64,000 nt of DNA, from the NCBI RefSeq assembly GCF_027244095.1, contig NC_069658.1, forward strand, positions 262,268,687 to 262,332,686, read 5' to 3'. A program made the position numbers and the translations under genes. The notes under the pieces were generated by a model. The model saw nothing but the letters and a program-made list of their open reading frames with translations, did not search any database and was not told the DNA's origin. Below, one piece after another: positions 21,420 through 32,222 of the stretch. The DNA is from Hemicordylus capensis. Lineage: Eukaryota; Chordata; Lepidosauria; Squamata; Cordylidae. Positions within the stretch are counted from its first letter, which is position 1, and every line of letters begins with the position of its first letter.

Positions 21420-22050
21420 CACATGTCCTGTGGGAACTGGCAGGAGCGTAGAAGACTCCAGCAACGCCGTGGGGTTCCCCTTCTACCCACGCACACTGCC
21501 CATCCCTAGTGGTGCACCGCGTGGAGCACACCATCACTGGGGCAGGGAGTGGGGGGCGGAAGTTGCCACTGCCACTGCCACTGCCAGCAGAAGAAACGTT
21601 CTGCTGCTGCACAACAGGGCAACAGTGAGAGCGTGCCCATTGGGAAGAAGCAAGAGTGTGGAAGGCTGAAGTACCACCACCACCACAGGGCTTCTCTTTC
21701 TCCCTCCCACGCTGCCTTTCCCAAGCAAGCACACTGTTACTGGGGGGGGGGCATTGATGCCAATGGGAGGAACCTGCCAATGGGAGGAATGTTGCATTCA
21801 GTGGGGTAGGGAGTTTGCAGGCAAAATCCCCGGCCAGCATCACATTCGCAGCACGGCCAGATCAGCTCTCCCTGCCCTGGCCAGGGTTTTGGCCTGCAAA
21901 TGGGGCCACATGGCCCAGTTTGCAAGCAAAGCTACGCCTCCATGTCTGACATCAGAAGCAGGGGGTGTGGCTGGAGCACCAGGCGCGGCCCCTGGTTGGC
22001 AGCGGCCTGGGTTCTTTGAACTCGTTCACTCAATGGTGGCTCCGCCCCTG
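21220..22050. mobile_element. Long-TIR hAT-like element
   Basis: The left end CAGGGGCGCAGC with 'gttcaaagaaccc' is inverted at the right as 'gggttctttgaac' with GCTCCGCCCCTG. This gives terminal repeats of roughly 40 bp with mismatches. The 831-bp interior is GC-rich with a GA microsatellite. The long - strand frame (21160-21843) crosses that repeat and has no known domain. The flanking octamers are not an obvious match. Confidence 0.65.
21368..21416 (+). repeat. (GA)n microsatellite
   Basis: About 24 units inside the long-TIR element. Confidence 0.95.
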
Positions 22051-22687
22051 AGTGTGCCACTGCTGCCACAAGAGAGGGAGTGCAGCCCATGAGAACACGG
22101 GCCGCCTATGCCCTCCCCACACCACCATGTCCTGGCCCAGTCTGTAAGCCACAGCCAGGACAAGTCCTGGGCAGTGGGGGAAACCAGGTAAATCCCAAGC
22201 ACTAACACCAGCTGATGAGGTGCAGGCCCCTGGCCCCAGTGGTGAGGAATAATTGAGCAATGGGCATTCCTGGGAACCTGGACCTGGACCCCTGGAGATG
22301 GTCCTCCTTGAGCTGGGCTCCCCTGAGAAGTTGGACCTGGCCGTGTCAGGAGTCTCTCGCCTTCCAATACCTGCTTGCCAACACAAGGAACGCATCTTGC
22401 AAAAGGTGGCTGAGGGACAGCAGAGGGCTTGGCTTCAGGCTAGGGGCCTTCCACCTTTAAAGATCCACAGAGGGAGAACCTGGGGAAGGTTGTCATGGCC
22501 AAGGGACATCATAGGAGTCCATTGGCCGTGGGTCTCTGTTGGATCAGCTTGCGCTCTTGGAGCTCTCTGAGGCCTGGCCGACCTGCCTCACCTTATCAGC
22601 AACCAGGACAAGACGAGATCCTCCCCCAATTAGGAACAGTGGGGCATCCGTGTTTCTGTTCAGGTGGAAGATCTCTCCTCGGGTACA
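22051..22687. other. Unassigned GC-rich sequence
   Basis: Several overlapping frames exist because GC content is high. None shows a domain or codon-level signature that I recognise. Confidence 0.4.
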
Positions 22688-22695
22688 CTTCAGGC

Positions 22696-22831
22696 CAGGA
22701 TTTCTTAACCTTGGGCCCCCAGGTGTTGTTGGACTACAACTCCTATAATCCCCAAGCAAAAGCCATTCCAGCTGAGGATTCTGGGAGTTGTAGTCCAACA
22801 ACATCTGGGGGCCCAAGGTTAAGAAACCCTG
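22696..22831. mobile_element. hAT-type foldback MITE
   Basis: Termini CAGGATTTCTTAACCTTGGG and CCCAAGGTTAAGAAACCCTG. Octamers cttcaggc and cttcagac match at 7 of 8. The arms are nearly exact over 60 bp, so this is one of the youngest copies here. Confidence 0.85.
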
Positions 22832-22839
22832 CTTCAGAC

Positions 22840-23242
22840 AAACACTGGACTCATAGTCATCAGGGAGGTGGGATGGCTCACCAGCACACTTATCTCCTTC
22901 CTGTGTGTTCAGGCTGAATAGGGCTCATCCTGCTTCATTGGCTCTAATGCTGTTCTTTTGTTGCCTAGACAGGCTTTCCAGGATGCCATATTGTGGCCCA
23001 AATACCAGGTCCCAATTAGCATCTTCAGTGATTATAGCTTCTCTCTAGACAGTAAACTGTAAAACCTGGTGATGCTTTCCTGGCCTCATAAGTATAGGTC
23101 AAAGTACCCTTTAATATGTCAAAGTATGCATTATGTTAATTGTGCAGTTTGGTCCTTTAGGTTTGTTTTGTTTTGTTTTTCTGTAACTTAAATAGCATAT
23201 GTGGGTGTATGGGGATCAGAACCAGGACTGTGGCACAGAGGC
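22840..23242. other. Unassigned unique sequence
   Basis: Nothing recognised apart from a (TTTTG)n-like run at 23163-23178. Confidence 0.4.
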
Positions 23243-23661
23243 AGGAGGTATAAATAAATAATAATAAATAATAATAAATTATTTGTTAGCCGCCTCATAA
23301 CAAATTGTTATCTGAGTGGCTCACTACAACAAAAACATCAAATTAAGACACATAATTAAAACACATAACACAAAACAAACAAATTACAATAGAAAATATA
23401 ATACAAAACATTTACAACTTTTTAAAAAAATCAGTTTTTAAAAGCCTGAGTGAACAGAAAGGTCTCCACCTGCCATCTAAAAGAACAAAGTGATGACTCC
23501 AGATCAGTCTCACTGGGGCGGATATTCCACAAATGAGGTGCCACCACCGAAAAGGCCCACTCCCTAGTAGCCAACCACTTGACCTCATTTGGCAAGGGCA
23601 TTTGGAGCAGGGCCTCCAAAGAAGATCTTAAGGTCCAAATCTTAAGAAGATCTTAAGGTCC
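23243..23661 (-). mobile_element. L2-group LINE 3' end
   Basis: Reverse orientation. It starts with an ATAA-type simple tail, then 'ttagccgcctcataac', an A-rich UTR, and the coding end read on the - strand as 'KWLATREWAFSVVAPHLWN' and 'WQVETFLFTQAFKN'. The sequence aagaagatcttaaggtcca occurs at 23619-23637 and again at 23644-23662, where the Rex1 begins. Confidence 0.75.
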
Positions 23662-24615
23662 AGGGACGCCGCAGGGGTGCGTGTTGAGTCCACTTTTGTA
23701 CACGCTTTACACATATGATTGTGTTCCCAATTACCTCAGCAATAGGATTATTAAGTTTGCAGACGACACAACTGTGGTTGGTCTGATTACTGCTGGAGAA
23801 GGGGAGTCGGCCTATAGGAAGGAGGTGGAGAGGCTGACAGAGTGGTGTAGGGAGAATAACTTATTCCTCAATTTAAAGAAAACAAAGGAGATCATTGTGG
23901 ATTTCAGGAAATGCAAATTGGATTTCCAGCCACTCATTATTGAAGGGATTTGTGTGGAACGGGTTTCGGTGTTTAGATTTCTGGGAATGGAGCTGAGAGA
24001 TGACCTGACATGCGGAGCAAACACCAAAGATCTGGTGAAGAGAGCACAGCAGAGATTATACTTCTTGAGCATTCTCCGGAGGACTAATCTCTCAAGTAAT
24101 CTATTGTTGGTGTTTTATCGCTGTGCTATAGAGAGTGTGTTGACTTATGGGATCTGTGTGTGGTTTGGGAGTTGTACAGCCAGAGAAAGAACACTGCTGT
24201 CCAAGGTTGTTAAGACTGCGGAGAAGATAATTGGATGTACTCTTCCTACCTTAGATCAAATCTATGCCACTAGGTGTTATAATAAAGCTGTGGAGATAGC
24301 GCAGGATCCCACGCACCCTGGAAACGATCTCTTTCAGCTTCTGCCTTCGAGAAGGAGGTATAGGGTCATAAAGACCAGGACCAGCCGCTTGAGAAGTAGC
24401 TTTTACCCAAAAGCGGTCTCAGCTTTGAACGCAGCAAAACACAGCTTCTGAGGGTTTTTTTTGTATTTAGTTTTTAGAGTCTTTTAGTGGGTTTTTAGTG
24501 GGTTGATGGGAGGGGGGCGTATGGGTATATGTTTAGATTATTCTTGTTAGGTCCTGTAGTAGTGGTCGTAGATTTTTTCAATCTCATTGTTCTACACAGG
24601 ACAATGTCAATAAAG

Positions 24616-24662
<47 letters not shown>
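23662..24662 (+). mobile_element. Rex1/Babar LINE, 5' truncated, open RT frame
   Basis: The frame 23681-24451 is uninterrupted for 257 codons and continues in frame to the left into 'TPQG'. It covers the second half of the reverse transcriptase and the C-terminus: 'PQGCVLSPLLYTLYT', catalytic 'FADDTTVVG', 'FLNLKKTKEIIVDFRK', 'FRFLGMELRDDL', 'KRAQQRLYFLSILRR', and 'SRRRYRVIKTRTSRLR'. These are hallmarks of Rex1 in the Rex1/Babar clade. A 160-bp 3' UTR leads to the ATCT simple-repeat tail typical of the family. The open frame and long tail point to a recent insertion that was truncated at birth and cannot move itself. Confidence 0.9.
24616..24662 (+). repeat. (ATCT)n microsatellite, Rex1 tail
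   Basis: About 12 tetramers directly after 'caatgtcaataaag'. Confidence 0.95.
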
Positions 24663-25764
24663 AAATCGGGACATATGGGGCCAGGCGCCCTCTCAGGTAA
24701 GTGGTCCCAAGCTGTTTAAGGCTTTTAGGGGAGAGTGGGTTATGATTAATGGTATTTAGTCCTTTCCCCGCACACTGTATTCCCTATGAAAATCACATCC
24801 CCAAAGCTGCTCCAGCCCTGGGAAAGAAACCACCACTGATGTCAAGGGCAGCTTTCCTCCCAGGGCTACTTGCACCCAGTGGCATAGCCACCACTGGACT
24901 GCTGGGGGGGGGGGGGACAAATGTCCCTAGGCTGCCAGGTCTAGGGGCTACCTGGGGCCCCCTTGCCCCCCACCCTGAGCACACAGCCAGTGAACAAACG
25001 CCTTGGCAGCTGGGAAAGCGTGGGCAGTGCTTCTGTGTTCTGATGGCAACCACGCCCCCTGTGTCGACATCAGAAGCAGACTGACACAGGGGGGCATGGC
25101 TGGCATTGGGGCATGCACACGCTGCTATCATCTGCCCCTCTCTCAGTCAACGAATGGTCCCTTTGTGGTTGGGTGCTACCATTATCTTCCTCACTTGGAG
25201 TGAGGGAGAGAGAAGAAGCACCCAGCCATAGAAGGAACTGCTTGCCGACTGGGAGAGAGACGAGGAGTGTGTGTGGATCCCAATACTGGCCATACCCCTG
25301 CATCAGTGTGCTTCTGACATCAATGCAGGGGCCATGGTGGCTGGCACTGGGGCATGCCCACCTTGCCTGTCCCTCTCCCAGAAGGAGGCAGCAGTGGTGA
25401 GGGAAGTGAAACGGCAGTGGCAGGGAGCCACTGGTTGCCTGCCTTCCTACATCCCTGCTTTCACCTTTGATGGGGCATTTTCATCAGGACCACAGTGGAC
25501 CTGAAAGGGTTACTACCCCTTCCTTGCGCACCACAGTCCTGATCCTGACCCAGCCCCCTCTGCAGCTATTATTTAATTTAAAACAAGAACGCAGGGCTGT
25601 ATAACGAGTTTAATATATAATTAGTTTGGCTGTATGACTAGATGCTCAGGTTATGTTCCACACAGGTTGTGCCTCTACACTATCTCCCTGAGTCCCTGTA
25701 GCTTTGCTTCCTTTCCCCAAGAAGGTTTGTTCACTCTTTGTCCCAAGGAGAAAGAAAACATTTT
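24663..25764. other. Unassigned; GC-rich part with a G-run
   Basis: A possible DNA-element left end, 'cagtggcatagccacc', lies at 24889, with a G-run at 24903-24917. The motifs 'gacatcagaagcag' and 'ggggcatg' recur between 25060 and 25350, suggesting a composite repeat. No end was resolved and no exon seen. Confidence 0.3.
25755..25758 (-). terminator. Pol III terminator of tRNA-Tyr
   Basis: Four T on the - strand, seven bases beyond the tRNA 3' end. Confidence 0.75.
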
Positions 25765-25852
25765 TCCTTCGAGCCGGAATCGAACCAGCGACCTAAGGAT
25801 GACTACAGTGATGTTCTACAGTCCTCCGCTCTACCAGCTGAGCTATCGAAGG
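25765..25852 (-). tRNA. tRNA-Tyr (anticodon GTA), intron-containing
   Basis: The - strand folds as a complete tRNA. The acceptor stem ccttcga pairs with tcgaagg, with discriminator A. The D arm is gctcagctggtagagc. The anticodon stem gagga pairs with tcctt around loop ctGTAga. The T arm contains ggttcgattcc, which doubles as the B box; the A box is tagctcagctgg. A 15-nt intron (aacatcactgtagtc) sits after position 37, the conserved place for eukaryotic tRNA-Tyr introns. The mature length is 73 nt before CCA addition. CCA is not encoded, as expected in a nuclear gene. It decodes UAU and UAC. All stems pair and a terminator follows, so the gene is probably functional. Confidence 0.96.
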
Positions 25853-26049
25853 AAGGTTGAAGAAGAGCTTCTGAGTCACTCCTTTTGTGTTTTGGTTTAT
25901 GGTTTGCCTAACACTGATAGCTCACAGAATTATTCATTTATTTTAGCCTCAGCTCCTTCCTTTTTGAGAGTTCAGTCTTATTCAGTAGTCTCTTTTAGAA
26001 ACAAGTGAAATAATCAAGAATTGGATGCCTTTTATGTGTTCCCCGTGTC
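25853..26049. other. Upstream flank of tRNA-Tyr
   Basis: No repeat recognised. Confidence 0.4.
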
Positions 26050-26317
26050 TATTAACCCCTGCTAACTGGGCAAAGAGGCACCTTTTAATGTGGTGATTCC
26101 CTTTATATAGCAGGAGGAGAGCAACTGGCCCTATCCACCCCCAGCACAGTACCTCCAGTGACTGTTGCTGGTGTCTATCTTACGTTTCTCTTTAAAATGT
26201 GAGCCCTTGGGGACAGGGATCCATCTTATTTGTTTGTTATTTCTCTGTGTAAACTGTCCTGAGCCATTTCTGGAAGGGCAGTATAGAAATTGAAATAATA
26301 ATAATAACAACAGTAAT

Positions 26318-26387
<70 letters not shown>

Positions 26388-26388
26388 T
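26050..26388 (+). mobile_element. L2-type LINE 3' end, simple-repeat tail
   Basis: Ordered blocks: 'ccctgctaactgggcaaag', 'agcaggaggagagcaactgg', 'tgactgttgctggtg', 'gagcccttggggacaggg', 'ctgtcctgagccatttctgg', 'agggcagtatagaaattg'. The tail of about 90 bp mixes ATA and ACA units. Confidence 0.8.
26295..26388 (+). repeat. (ATA)n/(ACA)n compound microsatellite
   Basis: AATAAT units, then ACA units, then ATA units again. Confidence 0.93.
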
Positions 26389-26390
26389 TG

Positions 26391-26687
26391 TATGTGTGGA
26401 TTAAGGCTAAATATATGGATTCTGTAGAGTAGCTCTACAGCAGTGAAGTAGGGTTTTTTCCCCTGGGAAACGGTGAAGTTCCTTAGAAACTCAGGGATGC
26501 AGATCTCACTCAGATTTGAAGTATTCTCCCCGAAGATTACTGAACTCTCCCCTCCAAACCCATATCTCCCCCCACAAATTGTCTTTCCTCCTTCCCCAAA
26601 AAGGTGAGGAGTTGCTCCTCAAGATTTCCCTCTGTCTGCACCCCTGTAGGAACCTTCCTCAAGAAGATCAAGAGCTGGGAACACCAA
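26391..26687. other. Unassigned unique sequence
   Basis: Nothing recognised. Confidence 0.4.
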
Positions 26688-26943
26688 TTACAACAACAAC
26701 GAATATTTATATACCACTTTTCAGCAAAAATTCCCAAAGCAGTTTACATAGAGAAATAAAAATAAATAAAGATGGAATCCTGTCCCCAAGGGGCTGACAA
26801 TCTAAAACAACAACAACACAAGATAGACACCAGCAAAAGCCACTGGAAGGATGCTGTCCTGGGGCTGGATAGGGCCAGTTGCTCTCCCCCTGCTCATTAA
26901 AGAGAATCACCACTTGTAAAAGTTCCTCTTTGCTCAGTTAATT
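26688..26943 (-). mobile_element. L2-type LINE 3' end
   Basis: Reverse of the L2-type module: short ACA tail, 'atataccacttttcag', 'tttacatagagaaat', 'ccccaaggggctgac', 'ccagttgctctccccctgct'. Confidence 0.8.
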
Positions 26944-27039
26944 TGAAAGACAGGTTTGTTTGAAAGACAGTTTGCCCAGAGCCATCAACTGTCTCCTGAA
27001 ACAGGGGGCCACATAAGAGTCTTTTGGTATGTTCTAGGG

Positions 27040-27163
27040 CATAATTACTCAGCCTTGGGTCCCCAGTTGTTGTTGGACTACCACTCCCATCACCAGCAGC
27101 TACAATGGGGATGATGGGAGTTGTAGTCCAACAGCATCTGGGGACCTAAGGTTGGGAAACCCT
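27040..27163. mobile_element. hAT-type foldback MITE, perfect TSD
   Basis: Arms 'cagccttgggtccccag' and 'ctggggacctaaggttgg'. The 8-bp duplication ttctaggg is exact at 27032-27039 and 27164-27171. Confidence 0.8.
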
Positions 27164-27171
27164 TTCTAGGG

Positions 27172-27904
27172 TGCCTTCTCAGTTCACATGGGGCAACTGT
27201 CAGGTCCAGCAAGACTGGTCAGCACCCAGGCGTATGGTACTGAACACTCCCCAGAATCCTCTGCAAGATGCAGCAGTTCATTGGCAGAGAAGCTGATATA
27301 GGCAAGGTTCCCTAAAGGCAGGAAAAACGAGAAACCCCTGCTCTAAGATTAAGGGATGTGAAGAAACCATCGGAGGAAGTTCTCCAGTGTTTCTTCTTGG
27401 AAGGAATCCTGACATTTCATTTTGAATTTTGCTTTGGAGAAATTTCAGTTCCAACCATAGATCTAAATAAATCAACAGAGGAGCCCTAGGGAAAATAGGG
27501 CATGTGTTCCTGCCACTGGGTCCCGTGAGGTCACCAAGTAGCCAGCTGCTAAGTCTCGGGGAAAAGCAAATACTCAGAGACAGCCCTGGGACAAATCAAG
27601 CCCTGTGTGAGGAGTTCCTTTGGCACCGCATGTGCCCCTCATGGTTAGTTTATCAGGGTTGCCATTTCTTTTCTCCCTAGATCAGTGCAAACAGTACACT
27701 CAACAACCAGTGATACACCAAGCTCAGCTTGGCGCCCCCTTCAGGTAGATGCCCTGGGTGACAGCCCAGCTCTTCCACCTCTAAGGCCAGCCCTGCAAAG
27801 ACTCTGTCTGGGGTGGTGTTTGAACTGGGAGAGAGCCTTTGCCATGTCCCTGTCCAGGTTGTGGCACTCCCCTGTTAGCAGGGCCAGCATTGTCAGGCAA
27901 CTGC
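27172..27904. other. Unassigned unique sequence
   Basis: A + frame of 152 codons begins at 27685, but its right half is the A-rich L2 UTR. No known domain. Confidence 0.4.
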
Positions 27905-29820
27905 TGAGGATCTTGACTCATCAAAAACAACACAAATTAAACAAAATTAAAAATGATGAAAACATTAAAATCATTTTAAAAAACTCAACATTAAGAACTA
28001 TTAAAACTATGCATCTAATTAAAGCCTGGGTGAACAGATGTGTCTTAATTAACTTTTTAAAAGTTGCCAGAGATGGGGAGGCTATTATTTCAACAGGAAG
28101 CACATTTCAAAGCCCAGGGGCAGCAGCGAAGGCCCGTCCCTGAGTAGCCACCAGATGAGCCGGTGGCAACTGTAGACACATCTCTCTGGATGATCTCAAT
28201 GGGCTCTGGGACTCATGGCGAAGAACGAAAGGAAAGAAAGGAAAGGTTGTGACATTCTCTTAAATACCCGGGGCCTAAGCTGTTTAGGGCTTTATAGGTA
28301 ATAATCAGCAACTTGTATTTTGCCTGGAAACCAATCGGCAGCCACTGTGGCTCTTTCAACCCAGGAGTAATATGGTCTCTCTGAGATGACCCAGAGACCA
28401 ACCTGGCTGCCACATGCTGTACCAACTGCAGTTTCCAGACTATGTACAAAGGCAGCCCTATATCGAGTTGCATTGCAGTAGTCCAGTCTCAAGGTTACCA
28501 GCATGTACCACTGTTCTGAGGTCATTTATCTCAAGAAACAGACGCAGCTGGCGTATCAGCTGAAGCTCATAGAAAGCATCTCTGGCCACCGCCTCAACCT
28601 GGGACACCAGGGGAAGGTTGGATCCAGAAGCAGCCCCAGACAGCGTACCTGTTCCTTCTGGGGGAGTGTAACCCCTCCAGAACTGGCAGATCAAAACAGT
28701 CTCCTGAGTTCCGACCCCACACAATAAGTACTTTCATCTTATCTGGATTCAGCCTCAGTTTGTTATCCCTCATCCAGCCCAGGCAGGCAGTTAGGGAGGT
28801 TATGCCTTTTCCCAATGAGGTTGACATGGAGAAAAAGATTTGGGTGTCATCAGCATACTGATAACACCCCACTCCAAATCTCCTGATGATCTCTCCCAGC
28901 AGCTTGATGTAGATGTTAAACAACATTTATTTATTTATTTAACATTTTATATCCTGCTCTTCCTCCAAGGAGCCCAGAGCGATGTACTACATAGTACAAC
29001 ACAACAACCCTGTGAAGTAGGTTAGGCTGAAAGAGAAGTGACTGGCCCAGAGTCAACCAGCAAGTATCATGGCTGAATAGGGATTTGAACTCAAGTCTCC
29101 CTAGTCCTAGTCCAGCACTCTAACCACTACACCACGCTGGCTACATCAGAGACAATATGGAGCCCTGAGGGACACCATCTGGAAGTTCAGATTTTGAAGA
29201 ACAAAAGTCTCCAAGAGACACCATCTGGAATCTGTTTGAGAGGTAGGAGCAGAACCACTGTAAAACAATGCCTCCCACCCCCATCCCCTCAGACGTTCCA
29301 GAAGGATACTATGGTTGAAAGTATCGCAGGCCGCCGAGAGATCCAAAAGGACCAACAGAGTCACACTCCCTCTGTCAGTTCCCAGTTGGAGATCATCCAT
29401 CAGGCCCACCAAGGCAGTCTGCACCACATAACCTGCCTGAAAGCCAGTTTGAAATGGGTCTAGATAATCAGTTTCCTCCAAGTCCACCTGGAGCTGGAGG
29501 CTACCGCCCTCTCAATCACCTTGCGCAGCCACAGAAGGTTGGAGACAGACCTGTAGTTGCTTAACCCTGAGGAATCCAAGGCAGGCTTCTTCAGAAGAGG
29601 TCTAACGATTGACTCCTTGAGGAGGGAGAGAGCATGGAAGAAGAAGTGCAAGAGGGGAGAGGAGAGTGCTGTGCTAGAGTGTCTTCTTTCCTTCCCTATC
29701 AGCATTGGCACTATCCAGCAGCAACTGGACAAGCAGGGTTCCTGGACAGGGTGGCTCTGCCTTCTGCCCCTACCCCCAATAGACCCCCAATAGTCCAGCA
29801 CCTGATGCAGCCCCCTCAAC
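27905..29820 (-). mobile_element. L2 LINE, about 1.7 kb without its nested SINE
   Basis: Read on the - strand from the right it encodes L2-type reverse transcriptase pieces. These are 'DPFQTGFQAGYVVQTALV', then 'VTLLVLLDLSAACDTFNH', then 'YQYADDTQIFF', then 'WMRDNKLRLNPDKMKVL', then 'QWLPIGFQAKYKLLIITYKA', and finally the A-rich 3' UTR. The catalytic YADD is present. The frame is broken many times, the GVPQGS region is not contiguous, and the 5' part is missing. It is old. A Sauria-type SINE sits in the middle. Confidence 0.9.
28924..29144 (-). mobile_element. Sauria/Squam-type SINE nested in L2
   Basis: Full-length reverse copy: ATTT tail, 'atatcctgctcttcctccaa', 'aggttaggctgaaagag', 'atttgaactcaagtctcc', 'accacgctggct'. 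L2 sequence continues on both sides. Confidence 0.85.
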
Positions 29821-29842
29821 TTGCCTCATAGATGGGCCAGTC
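29780..29842. repeat. Dispersed 60-bp repeat, copy 1
   Basis: 'ccccaatagtccagcacctg' with 'cttgcctcata'. Related segments are at 34928-34990 and 51997-52057. Probably the internal part of a DNA element. Confidence 0.5.
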
Positions 29843-29845
29843 CTT

Positions 29846-30407
29846 TGGCATAACGTTTTTGCAGTCTCCTGACATGGATTGTTTTCTGCTGTGATCTCTA
29901 GTTAACTCTTGCTGCCATATACTGGCATGAATGTCTTTCTGCAAACCCAGAAAGGTGGCATAAAAACATTTATATAAAAACAAAAACATCTGCATGCCCT
30001 CCAATCTGTCACACAGCATGATTCTTGGCTAGCCTCATGTGCAGCAGCTGAGATAGCCCAGGGCTGACAGGAGCAAATTGTTGAGGCCACATGTTAAGTT
30101 TTGCAGTGGCTTTCTTCAAGACACTGTTCAAGGTGCTGTTTCTGACAGAATGCATCCTGAGGCTGTGGAACCAAATTCGAATCCAGCATTATTGCAGAAC
30201 TTCACTTCTATCAAAACTTCACAGAAGGTGATTTCATATTCAGTGTGAATTTTTTTCAGTTATCTGCACATGGACGCCAGTTCAGAAAATATTTTCCCCT
30301 CATGAACCGGCCCACATTATTAAAATCCGGATATGCAGAAGGTGTGTACATCTGTGTGTCTTCCTGGCACATCCTGACATCCTCCTGACGTTTCCTTCAT
30401 CAGATTC
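29846..30407. other. Unassigned unique sequence
   Basis: Nothing recognised. Confidence 0.4.
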
Positions 30408-30415
30408 ATATGAGG

Positions 30416-30680
30416 CAGGGGTCTAACTATAATAGGGCAAGGGGAGACAGTTATCTGGGGGCCCACTGCCTTGAGGGGGGCCCCAGAGGCAAGTCACATG
30501 ACTGATTCCCCCAGCTGCACACCCGCCCAGGCTTCCTTCAGTTGTATTCATCCTCCAAAATTGATGTGAGTGTTAAGACCTGGAGCTACCAGAAAAGCAT
30601 GTCTTTCTCTAGTACCATTAAGGGCGGGGGGTGTTTTAAAATCTTGTCTCTGGGCTTACTTCAACCTTGCTACACCCCTG
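30416..30680 (+). mobile_element. hAT non-autonomous element, GGGGCG family
   Basis: Ends CAGGGGTCTAACTATAAT and TTGCTACACCCCTG. The body 'tctgggggcccactgcc' and 'cacccgcccaggcttcc' is shared with 32223-32655 and 36385-36699. The target duplication is not clear here. Confidence 0.75.
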
Positions 30681-32214
30681 AGGGGGCAGTTCATCCGAAT
30701 CCCCATTCTACTTATGGCCCAAATATTCAGTGTGTCCCCATTTTAATCGCATGGACCATTTCAGGGGACCCAAGAAGAACTGTGGACCAAGGAGTCCCTT
30801 AACTACACTTTCTGTGTGGTTTAGTGGACTTTTGTCTCTACTTATTTCTCTCTGCTCATCTTTCCTGGGAGTTGAAAAGCAGGGAAGTTTAGCTGAGTGA
30901 GATAACTCAAGATAAAAGTCCACTGGCCAGCAACATCTTTCTTAGGGCCAACCTTGCCATGAGGCAGGATAAGCTCTAACAAAGTAATTCAAATAGATAG
31001 GCAATGTCACTGACACTTCGTCAATATGTCCAATGCCTTAATTAGTCATTACTCAATTGTTACAGGTGAAATAAAATTCCAGTGCCACACCCAAATGATT
31101 TTGGCAGAGAGGAATTCTGCAGTAATGACCTCATTGCAATTTGCTCATCTTCAAAGATGCTCAGTAACACAGTTCAAGGTTCGAGCCTGATCCTTTTACC
31201 TGTTACTTGAAAAATTATCTCAGCGTTTTGATTCCAATCTCTTTAAGTCTTTAATCAAACCCACCATATATGGATAAAAATTTCATAATCACTTTGATTT
31301 TCCTGTCAACATGATTATGGAAATTGTTCTCCATATATGGTGGGTCTACATAGGTTTTTAAGATCCAATATAATCTTACAGGAGTCCTATACCACAAGAT
31401 CACCAATTATTGTGCTTCCCTCAAAGAGGAACATAATGAAAACAGTATAACTGTGTTTTGAATTTTAACCCTGATATATGACTGCCTATAATATTTTATA
31501 TAGAGCTCAGCTCGTTTTCGACATAGGCTCTTAGACATTATTAACTGTGTCCAACTCTAAAAAGAGGGATTAAAACTCTACCACTGAGCATATTATCACT
31601 ACCTTTCTGCACCTGCAAATTAAAAGAGGACAAACTGTGCCTTGGGGAGAGGATTGGTAATTCAGGATTATTATCTGAGGAAAGTGCTTAATTACTCCAG
31701 CACGAGCTTTCTGCCAATCCTCCAAAAAGGGCAATTTTCTAGGATTACACATATTTGTGCTGAGACACCTTTTGCTTCCCATGCTGAGCCCAACAGAAAG
31801 TGTAATTAGGGTGCTCCTTGGGCAGGGAACAAGCAACATTTCCCCTGTGGGTCTGTTTATTTAATTCATTCAGTTTTTGAGCAAATGAAGACACTTTCCA
31901 ATGTGATCACCGTGTGACCACGAACCTCCTCTGCATTACCTGGTCCAGGCTATCAGCGCAAAAGAGCATTTAACTCATTTGCCTCTCACTTTCCTATACC
32001 GACTCCTGTAAAAAAAAGACTCATTCTGTTCACATTAACCTCTGAGCCCATAGCAGCTGAAAACTCTGCTGCACAGAGGACTGCCAGTCTTTGAAGAGTC
32101 TTCCGTCCTTCTGCCAATATGCTAATATTTTGAATAAGTCCTCTCCTCCCTGGGCAAGAGGCAGTTTTTCATTCGCAGTTCGCTTATATTTAGCTGGTTT
32201 CTCCCTATTCAAGT
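30681..32214. other. Unassigned unique sequence
   Basis: 1.5 kb without an exon or interspersed repeat that I recognise, apart from the hairpin at 31258-31345. This is the longest clean unique stretch in the middle of the window. Confidence 0.4.
31258..31345. repeat. 88-nt hairpin in unique DNA
   Basis: Arms 'acccaccatatatgg' ... 'tttcataatca' and 'tgattatggaaa' ... 'ccatatatggtgggt'. They are about 33 nt each with roughly 88% complementarity and a loop near 21 nt. No flanking duplication or repeat relative was seen in this window. Confidence 0.8.
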
Positions 32215-32222
32215 CCAGCATA

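Noticed and set aside
21160-21843. 227-codon - strand frame, the second longest open frame
   Set aside because: It crosses a (GA)n tract and lies inside a TIR element. The peptide is low-complexity with no domain, and high GC keeps other frames open too.
23681-24451. Host reverse-transcriptase gene
   Set aside because: The sequence is plainly the C-terminal part of a Rex1/Babar LINE, with its 3' UTR and ATCT tail attached.
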